64,000 nt of DNA, from assembly GCA_023266095.1 (NCBI GenBank), contig JAHFRV010000004.1, positions 20,870-84,869 on the forward strand, given 5' to 3'. The notes under the pieces are model-generated. The model made no database searches. It was given only the letters and a program-made list of their open reading frames with translations, and was not told the DNA's origin. Shown piece after piece: positions 57,413 to 64,000 of the stretch; positions within the stretch are counted from its first letter, which is position 1; each line of letters begins with the position of its first letter. Source of the stretch: Gammaproteobacteria bacterium. Lineage in GTDB: Bacteria > Pseudomonadota > Gammaproteobacteria > DRLM01. Made by a program: the position numbers and the translations under genes.

Positions 57413-59245
57413 TTAATCGTGTTGGGCGCGTTTCACCCGTTCCACGAATGCGGGTTCGGGCAGGGGCTTGCTGAAAAAATAACCCTGGTATTCGTCGCAA
57501 CCCACGTTTTTGAGAAAGGCTAATTGCTCCGCGGTCTCCACCCCTTCCGCCACCACGCTCAGGCCCAGACTGTGGGCCAGCACGATGATCGCGGCGGTGA
57601 TCGCGGCATCGTCCGCGTCGCCGGGAATATCTTTGACGAAAGAGCGGTCCACTTTGAGTTCGTCCAAGGGGAAACGTTTGAGATAGCTCAATGAGGAATA
57701 GCCCGTACCGAAATCATCCACCGACAGTTTGAGCCCCATCTCTTTGATCATGCGCAAGGCGGTCACAGTCTCGTTGGGGTTGGCCATGATCATGCTTTCG
57801 GTCAGCTCGATGACCACGTGTTTCGGGTCGAGTTGCGCCTCTCTCAAAGCCGCTTCTATGGTTTGCAATAATCCCGGCTGGCGGAACTGCTGGCTGGAGA
57901 CGTTCACCGCGACGCGCAGCGCACCCAATCCGGCAGTGTGCCAGCCTTTGCAATGGACACTCGCGGTATGCAGCGCCCAGGCCCCCAGCTCGGTGATGAG
58001 CCCGGTTTCCTCGGCGATGGGGATGAATTCCACGGGAGAGATCATGCCCAGATCGCGGTGCATCCAGCGCATCAAAGCCTCCGCGCCGATGATTTGGCCG
58101 CTGGCGAAATCCACCTTGGGCTGATAGTGCAGACTGATCTCGTCGCGGCTGAGGGCTTTGCGTAGCTGATGTTCGAGACTCAAGCGCCGTTCGGTGCGGG
58201 CGTTGATCTCCTTGGAATAGAACTGATAGGTGTTCGTGCCTTGCTGTTTGGCGTGGGACATGGCGATGTCCGCGTGTTTGAGCAGGGTGTCCAAATCGTG
58301 GCCGTCATCGGGAAACACCGCGATACCGATGCTGGAAGTCAGAAACAGCTCCTGTTTCGCCACGTTGCAGGGCTTGGCGAGGAGAGTGAGGATGCGTTGG
58401 GCCAGCTGGGTGGTATTCTCAACGTTGCCGATGTCGGGGATGAATACCGTGAACTCATCGCCGCCGATGCGGAACAGATTACCGTGAGGGCCGAGCGCTT
58501 CCCCCGCCATGACCATGTCGTCGGGGCGCAGGCTGGTTTCCAGCCGCCGGGCGATGAGTTTGAGCAGGAGATCACCGACACTGTGACCCAAGGTGTCGTT
58601 GATCTGCTTGAAACGGTCGAGATTGATATGCATCACGACGCAGTTCTTGTTTTCATGGTGTGCCCGTTGCAGGGCCCGTTGCAGGCGGGTCATGAACATG
58701 CGGCGGTTGGGCAGGCCGGTCAGACCGTCATAAAAAGCCAGGCGATCCTGATAAGCCTTGGCGGTGAGAGTATTGCGCAGTCGCAGCACCAATTCACTGG
58801 AGTCCACCGGTTTACCGAGAAAATCCGTCGCGCCCAGCTCCAAGGCCTTCAATTTGGTTTTACCGTCGGTGGAGGAGGTCAGAATCACGACGGGAATATG
58901 TTTCATATTCGGGTCGCTGCGCATATGGGTGAGGATGTCGAAGCCGCTGACCACGGGCATATTCAAATCAAGCAGTACCACATCGGGCCGGAGTTCGCTA
59001 ATCATGCTCAGCGCCTGGGTAGAGTCGGTGGTGGTGATGCAGTGGGTATAACCGGCGTCTTCCAGGAACATCTGTACCACATCGATAGTCGTTTCTTCAT
59101 CGTCCACCATCATGATGGTGGCGTCTCGCCGTGAAGGCAGCTGGTGCTCGAAGTCACCCGCGTTCGAGAATAGCTCGGCGTCCCCGGTTGCAGTTTCAGC
59201 CGGACTATTTTTCATGTCCGGGATACGGTGTTTATTCGTTGACAA
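57413..59245 (-). CDS. Response regulator with GGDEF and EAL domains
   Basis: The 610-residue product has a receiver (residues about 42-160; acidic pair VDDEE, phospho-accepting Asp93 in LLDLNMP, Lys in LGKPVD). A GGDEF domain carries intact GGDEF at residues 261-265, and an EAL domain EAL at residues 389-391, DDFGTGYSSLSYLKRFP and EGVET. It is thus potentially both cyclase and phosphodiesterase, switched by phosphorylation. TTG 59245 has AGGAG eight bases upstream; ATG 59215 is an alternative. It lies 137 bases downstream of the hybrid kinase, its likely phosphodonor. Confidence 0.95.
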   Translation of the reverse strand: MSTNKHRIPDMKNSPAETATGDAELFSNAGDFEHQLPSRRDATIMMVDDEETTIDVVQMFLEDAGYTHCITTTDSTQALSMISELRPDVVLLDLNMPVVSGFDILTHMRSDPNMKHIPVVILTSSTDGKTKLKALELGATDFLGKPVDSSELVLRLRNTLTAKAYQDRLAFYDGLTGLPNRRMFMTRLQRALQRAHHENKNCVVMHINLDRFKQINDTLGHSVGDLLLKLIARRLETSLRPDDMVMAGEALGPHGNLFRIGGDEFTVFIPDIGNVENTTQLAQRILTLLAKPCNVAKQELFLTSSIGIAVFPDDGHDLDTLLKHADIAMSHAKQQGTNTYQFYSKEINARTERRLSLEHQLRKALSRDEISLHYQPKVDFASGQIIGAEALMRWMHRDLGMISPVEFIPIAEETGLITELGAWALHTASVHCKGWHTAGLGALRVAVNVSSQQFRQPGLLQTIEAALREAQLDPKHVVIELTESMIMANPNETVTALRMIKEMGLKLSVDDFGTGYSSLSYLKRFPLDELKVDRSFVKDIPGDADDAAITAAIIVLAHSLGLSVVAEGVETAEQLAFLKNVGCDEYQGYFFSKPLPEPAFVERVKRAQHD

Positions 59246-59381
59246 GACCGGGACTCCTTTTACGAATGGGGTCTGTCAGGGCTAGGCCCTCGTCATAGAC
59301 GTATCGGCATATGGCGGCATCCTTATTAGCGATTATTTTCATTGCTTAGGCAGAGGAGCAGCAGGTAGAGGGCTGGACGTT

Positions 59382-62327
59382 CTACATGGCCTGTTTGATA
59401 CCCGGGACGTCAAGCCGGTCGGCAAGTCCGTGTAAGCGGGCGATAGCCGCCTCGATCTGATCACTGGCCCGCGCCTGCGCCAACTCTTCAAGCTGCTGGG
59501 CTGGTTCGATAAAGTCATCGAAACCCACCGTGCCGCCTTCACCCTTGACCCAGCAAGCCAGACTGGCCACTGCCTCGAAGTCACGCACCTGCCAGGCCGC
59601 GTCAATGGCGGCCAGTTTGTCGACGAGCCTCCTGGCGAATTTTTGGATGATGGCCGCGTAGCGGGGATTGCTGGCCGGGAAACGGGAGACGATGAGTGTG
59701 GTCTCCACGGGGTTTGCCGCTAGTGCCGGGCCTGTGGTGTGTGGCGCGGGTGGTTGGGGAGGTTCTGAACGGTGCACGGTCGCTGCTTCCGCCGCTGTCG
59801 CCGATTCATTTTCATCGCGCGGAATGACGAGGCGCCGCGCCAATCCGCGCAAGGTGGCGATGGCGGCGCCGATATCGTCAGCGGATCTCGACTTAGCCAG
59901 TGATTCCAGATGACGGGCGGGCTGGGTGAAGACATCGAAACCCACTGTGCCGCCCGAGCCGCTCAACCAGTGGGCCACTTTCGCTAATGCGTCGAAGTCA
60001 CGCGCCTGCCAGGCATGGTCGATGGCCGCGAGTTGTTCCTGGAGATTACCCGCGAATTTTTGGATGATCGCCCGGTAGCGAGGATCGCTGGCGGAGAAAC
60101 GTGAGACGATGGGCATCTCAGCGGATTGCGGAGAGGTTGCCAAGACACCCGTCGGCGCCGGGCCGGCGGCGAGTGCGGTGGTTTCTACTACGCTGTCGCT
60201 GCGCTCCGCGCCGAGCAATCCGGCCAAGGTATTCATCAAGGCGTCCACCTCCACCGGTTTGGTGAGGTAGCCGGTGAATCCCGCGGCCAGGCATTGTTGT
60301 TCAAAGCCCTTCATGGCATTGGCGGTGAGGGCAATGATGGGTATCTGTACGTTCTGTTCCCGTAAGCGTGTAGTGGCCGTGTAGCCGTCCATCACCGGCA
60401 TTTGAATATCCATCAGGATAAGCGCGTATTCCTTCTTGAGGGCCATGTCCACGCCCAGTTGGCCGTTCACCGCCTCGTCCACCTGCAGCCCGGCCTCTTC
60501 CAGCACCAGCTTGACCAGTTCACGATTTTCCTCGCCGTCATCCACCACCAGGATGGAGAGCGGGGCAAAGCGCCAGCACGTCTGCGCTGCATGGGTACTG
60601 CTCTCCACGGCGGCCAATACCTCGTGGACTTGTAAGAGTCGGATACCGTCAAGGGGGCCCGGGTCGAGGATCAAGGTAAAATTACTGCCCTTGCCCAGTT
60701 CACTACGCACCGTGGTATCGCCTCCCAGGGCGCGCGCGAATTTACGACTGATGGCCAGGCCCAGACCGGTGCCGCCGAATTGACGAGTCACCGAACTGTC
60801 GGCTTGCACGAAGGGTTCGAAGATGGCCTCCAGTTTATCCGCCGCCAAGCCCATGGCAGTGTCGATGACGTCGATTTCTAACTGGGGAGGCGTGCGCGTT
60901 GAGACCAGCCGCATAACGACCCGGACCCCGCCTTGTTGCGTGAACTTGATGGCGTTGCCGATGAGATTGGTGACGATTTGCCGCAGGCGGGTGGGGTCGG
61001 AGAGTATGGTTTCAGGGATAGGCCCATCTAACTCGAAATCCAGGGTGATGGATTTTTCCTGAGCCTTCACCGACAGAACCTTGACGACTTCCTGAATGAG
61101 AACATGCGGCGCGAAGCGGATGCGTTCGATATCCAGCCGTCCAGCTTCGACCTTAGAGAGATCGAGCACATCGTTGATCAATTCCAACAGGTGTTTGCCG
61201 CTGGAATAAATGGTGTTGAGGTGCTTCTTGCGTTCCTCTTCATTCTTCGCGTAGCCGCGTTTCAAGACTTCGGTGAAACCGAGGATCGCATTCATGGGGG
61301 TGCGGATCTCGTGGCTCATATTGGCAAGAAAATCACTCTTGGCCTGATTCGCCGCCTCGGCCTGGTCTTTGGATTTGCGCAGCTCAACCTTGTTTTCTTC
61401 CAATTGAGTTACATCGTCGAAGGTGATGAGCACACCGCCATATTCGCCGCCGCTGCCCAGCACCGGTGAGCAGTTGACGATAAAGCTGCGGATCGCGCCA
61501 TCGTTACCACGCAGATAAATCATGTCGTTTCGTTGCGGTATACCTTCCCTCACCGCTCTCACCCATGGGAAATCGGTGTCGCTGAGAGTTGAGCCGTCTT
61601 GCCGTACCCAAGGCAGCACCGCGACGGTTTGGCCGAGCAGATGGTCGGCGGATTTGCCCATCACTTCGGCGAAGGCATGATTCGCCAACACGATAGTATT
61701 TTTTAGATCGATGACCAACAGGCCTTCCGCCAGTGTATCCAGCGCGGAGCGTACATGGGGTGGTACGGCCTGGGAGGGATCTAGATGGCGCAACACCTTA
61801 CCCAGATAAAAATAAAACATCACGAAAGCGCCAAAAGTGATAAACATGATCAGCAGTACCAGCGGGTGAGTGAGATAACCCAGCCAGCCCGCGCGGATCA
61901 GCGGCACGCAGCGTAATTCAACATGTCCCCAAGCTTGTTCGCCTGACCAGATGGGTACTTTGATTTGCGAATCCGTGGAGCGTGTATCGCCGCTGTTCAC
62001 CCAATAGGGTTCATGGTCGCCGATCATGACCACCACGTCGCCGTTGGCGCTGCGCACCGCCGCCGACAGGATATCGGGATTGCGTTCCACCACCAGCCTG
62101 AGTATGTCCTCGAGTCTGTTGATGTCGCCTTTGGTGATAAGGACCGTACCATTGGTGGCGATGGCCTCGGCCAAGGCCGCCCGGCCTTGCCGTTGCGCGC
62201 TCAGCTGATCGGGTACCAGCCCCAATGATACGGCCAACAGCATCAGCGCGATCATGAGGGCGGCTTGCCCCAGGGCGATATGCGCCTTGGCGGGTAGTTT
62301 CTTCAAAAAATTGAGGTGGAGTTTCAC
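59382..62327 (-). CDS. Hybrid sensor histidine kinase with receiver and two HPt domains
   Basis: The 981-residue product has two membrane helices (about residues 17-40 and 150-175) around a periplasmic sensor of about 110 residues and a PAS domain (190-310). The kinase has His339 in MSHEIRTPMN, the ATPase NLIGNAIKF box and GGTGLGL. A receiver with Asp640 is followed by two HPt-like repeats. HPt1 keeps His786 (AHWLSG); in HPt2 the same place is Cys925 (ACWVKG). Both repeats begin IVSRF and share WQ-RDF. GTG 62327 overlaps the adhesin stop (GTGA). The likely output partner is the downstream GGDEF-EAL regulator. Confidence 0.93.
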   Translation of the reverse strand: MKLHLNFLKKLPAKAHIALGQAALMIALMLLAVSLGLVPDQLSAQRQGRAALAEAIATNGTVLITKGDINRLEDILRLVVERNPDILSAAVRSANGDVVVMIGDHEPYWVNSGDTRSTDSQIKVPIWSGEQAWGHVELRCVPLIRAGWLGYLTHPLVLLIMFITFGAFVMFYFYLGKVLRHLDPSQAVPPHVRSALDTLAEGLLVIDLKNTIVLANHAFAEVMGKSADHLLGQTVAVLPWVRQDGSTLSDTDFPWVRAVREGIPQRNDMIYLRGNDGAIRSFIVNCSPVLGSGGEYGGVLITFDDVTQLEENKVELRKSKDQAEAANQAKSDFLANMSHEIRTPMNAILGFTEVLKRGYAKNEEERKKHLNTIYSSGKHLLELINDVLDLSKVEAGRLDIERIRFAPHVLIQEVVKVLSVKAQEKSITLDFELDGPIPETILSDPTRLRQIVTNLIGNAIKFTQQGGVRVVMRLVSTRTPPQLEIDVIDTAMGLAADKLEAIFEPFVQADSSVTRQFGGTGLGLAISRKFARALGGDTTVRSELGKGSNFTLILDPGPLDGIRLLQVHEVLAAVESSTHAAQTCWRFAPLSILVVDDGEENRELVKLVLEEAGLQVDEAVNGQLGVDMALKKEYALILMDIQMPVMDGYTATTRLREQNVQIPIIALTANAMKGFEQQCLAAGFTGYLTKPVEVDALMNTLAGLLGAERSDSVVETTALAAGPAPTGVLATSPQSAEMPIVSRFSASDPRYRAIIQKFAGNLQEQLAAIDHAWQARDFDALAKVAHWLSGSGGTVGFDVFTQPARHLESLAKSRSADDIGAAIATLRGLARRLVIPRDENESATAAEAATVHRSEPPQPPAPHTTGPALAANPVETTLIVSRFPASNPRYAAIIQKFARRLVDKLAAIDAAWQVRDFEAVASLACWVKGEGGTVGFDDFIEPAQQLEELAQARASDQIEAAIARLHGLADRLDVPGIKQAM

Positions 62328-64000
62328 GGTGCCGGCTGCTCATGTACTGAAGATGGGGAGGCGGCTAAATCCTGAGCAGACGAAGTGAAGCCATTCTCGC
62401 TGAGAGTGTTGCGTGCGGAACGACCCGTGCTGTGGTCTAGGGAATCCATGAGAACCCATTCTCTAACAGGTGTATTCGCCTTATCGGCGTTTGCCCGCTT
62501 TTGGATAATCGATTGCAAGGAGTCATCCTCCTCCGTGCCGGAGGACTTGCGTAAAGACGCCAGTACGGGGAGAGGATCAATCAAACGCCAGGCTGGCATG
62601 GTCGACAAGAGGCTGGCCAACAATATTCCGCCACGTGCGATCCAGAGGACATAGCCGACTGACAGGCCGGTGGTAATCACCACCGTGGAACCGACCACCG
62701 CCATATTGACGGATGTCACCTCTTCTCTGACTTGATCCAAGTCCTGCATAAAACGCGTGCGTTCGAATAGATCACGCAGCGTTTGCGTTTCCGCCGTGTC
62801 CGCCCCGCTCTTGGACAACAGCATCTGCGGATCGGCGAGGGCGGATATAAAACCCGCCAGAGTTTCCAGAATATTTTTTTCTGATTTTAAAGCCGCCGAG
62901 CCGCTGTCGCTGTTAGTGGCGCGATACACGGTCTGTGACTCATTGACGGTACTTTCAGCACTGTCGACCCCGATACTATCGGCATTAAAAGAGATCGTAT
63001 TCGCAATGCCGTCAACGGGTGAGACCGCGGATTTTTTCAAGCTGTACTGGAAAATAATCTCGGCGCTGTCTTCATCGTCATTGCTGTCGCTATACGCCTG
63101 GTCCGATTCCACCAAGGCCGGATTGGAAACGCTATTCAACATGGCTGGCGCATTGAGATAAGGCACAAAACTGATGGAGGCGGATAGCGTGGCCGTGCCG
63201 GCCGAAACCGAAGCCGTCCCGCCACGATTGCTGGTATCAATGACTTCCCGTATTTCCACGCCCTGGGTACTGGAGAAGACCCCGTCGTAACTATCGTCGA
63301 TGGCCCGTAGCGTAAGCGCGGCGGGGGCGCCACTGAAACCTGTCGCAGGGACAAAGCGAATTAACGTTGCGCCGTCCAAGGCCAAGGCCGCGCCATCATT
63401 TACCGAGCCTATCGAAAACCAGTTGTTCCCACCATTAGTGGAATACTGCCATTGGCCTTGGTTGAGGGCATAGGCGGGGTTATTCACGATCGCGATCCCC
63501 GTTAAGCGCGCGCCCGCGTCATCGTCCGATAATGTTGTGGAGAAGAGATTGAAAACTGTCTCGCCGGCTGGATCGGTTATGCCCTGTCTAATCGCCACGA
63601 GGGTGGCATCGCCTAAAGTAGGCGCATCGTTGACGGGCGTGACATCCAGCGTGAGGGTGTTCGCGATCGGATCGAGATCGGCGCCGCCGTTGAGCACGCC
63701 ACCGTCGTCTTGAACCTGGAAAGTGAAGCTGGCGTAGTTCGAACCATTGGCGTTGGGTGCGGGGGTGAACACGAGCTGGGCGGCGGCGATATCCACAGCA
63801 CTAATGAAATCACCCGCGGTGATTGCCGCGCCGCTGCTGGTTAAAACGCCCGCGCCGGGCAGAGTGATGATCTTCACCGCGAAGAGCGCATGGCCTTCGA
63901 CTGTATCGCTGTAGCCAAAATCCGCAAGGGTGAAAGTGTAAGGTGCATCCTCACCGGTGATGATGGTTTTATCCGTACCGCTCGGCGCATCGTTGACGGG
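62324..64000 (-). CDS. C-terminal part of a large cadherin-like adhesin (cut by window end)
   Basis: The frame is open to the window end, so at least 558 residues are seen. The start has the tandem repeat type with PVNDAP, FTLADFGYSD, VFTPAPNANG, FTFQVQDDGG and again PVNDAPT, typical of cadherin-like/VCBS adhesin repeats. A linker follows (SVSAG, IIFQYSL). A membrane helix near VVITTGLSVGYVLWIARGG is followed by LLASLLSTMPAWRLIDPLPVL and a Ser-rich cytoplasmic tail. This suggests a giant surface protein with a C-terminal membrane segment. Its stop overlaps the kinase start, tying the two by translation. Confidence 0.85.
   Translation of the reverse strand, partial: PVNDAPSGTDKTIITGEDAPYTFTLADFGYSDTVEGHALFAVKIITLPGAGVLTSSGAAITAGDFISAVDIAAAQLVFTPAPNANGSNYASFTFQVQDDGGVLNGGADLDPIANTLTLDVTPVNDAPTLGDATLVAIRQGITDPAGETVFNLFSTTLSDDDAGARLTGIAIVNNPAYALNQGQWQYSTNGGNNWFSIGSVNDGAALALDGATLIRFVPATGFSGAPAALTLRAIDDSYDGVFSSTQGVEIREVIDTSNRGGTASVSAGTATLSASISFVPYLNAPAMLNSVSNPALVESDQAYSDSNDDEDSAEIIFQYSLKKSAVSPVDGIANTISFNADSIGVDSAESTVNESQTVYRATNSDSGSAALKSEKNILETLAGFISALADPQMLLSKSGADTAETQTLRDLFERTRFMQDLDQVREEVTSVNMAVVGSTVVITTGLSVGYVLWIARGGILLASLLSTMPAWRLIDPLPVLASLRKSSGTEEDDSLQSIIQKRANADKANTPVREWVLMDSLDHSTGRSARNTLSENGFTSSAQDLAASPSSVHEQPAP

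Noticed and set aside
62321..62330. GTTTCAC at the kinase start as a parS half-site
   Set aside because: Only a half-match, without the second arm.

Overview
This window is a chromosomal replication-origin neighbourhood of a gammaproteobacterium of moderately high GC content. The core order is gyrB-recF-dnaN-dnaA, then divergently rpmH-rnpA-yidD-yidC-mnmE, and further along mnmG, rsmG, parA and parB. Bacterioferritin with its ferredoxin, Lgt-ThyA-FolA, RlmI, Sel1/SlyD proteins and many c-di-GMP proteins fit an environmental gammaproteobacterium. Genus or order cannot be fixed by eye. No tRNA, rRNA, intact insertion sequence or CRISPR array was seen.

Layout. Positions 1-7750 hold a MarC-type membrane protein, a secreted protein translationally coupled to a matrixin-type metalloprotease with a GlyGly-CTERM-like tail, SlyD, a Sel1 protein, a VWA protein coupled to a coiled-coil membrane protein, and fructose-1,6-bisphosphatase. 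Positions 8066-12011 are a tightly overlapping envelope-glycan set: LPG-synthase-like membrane protein, PAP2 phosphatase, GT2 polyprenyl-phosphate glycosyltransferase and ArnT/PMT-like transferase. Positions 12190-17462 carry two methyltransferases, a lytic transglycosylase and the lgt-thyA-folA operon. Positions 17774-21506 carry an HDOD-GAF protein and pgl-glk. Positions 21644-32056 are the origin region, with two parS sites inside recF and DnaA boxes beside dnaA.

The mnmE-mnmG interval (32057-47244) is an accessory stretch of about 15 kb. It holds bfr/bfd with a Fur-like site, two sugar-dehydrogenase-type beta-propellers (one with a CHRD domain), a quinone-reductase/UbiA fusion, an orphan prepilin, a GAF-PAS-GGDEF-EAL protein, and a MoxR/DUF58/transglutaminase operon.

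After mnmG come two tandem HDOD-GGDEF paralogues. The first has lost its GGDEF core and now carries a frameshift exactly at an A AAA AAG slippery heptamer. Then come rsmG, parAB and a short SecA-like ATPase lacking the C-terminal third of SecA. At the right edge a large cadherin-like adhesin, cut by the window end, is translationally coupled to a hybrid histidine kinase with tandem HPt domains (the second has Cys in place of the phospho-His). A response regulator with GGDEF and EAL domains follows. This looks like one adhesin/c-di-GMP signalling unit and is the most interesting candidate system here.

A dispersed intergenic hairpin repeat occurs in three copies (14360, 33665, 53186), and an imperfect repeat pair brackets the bfr-bfd segment.
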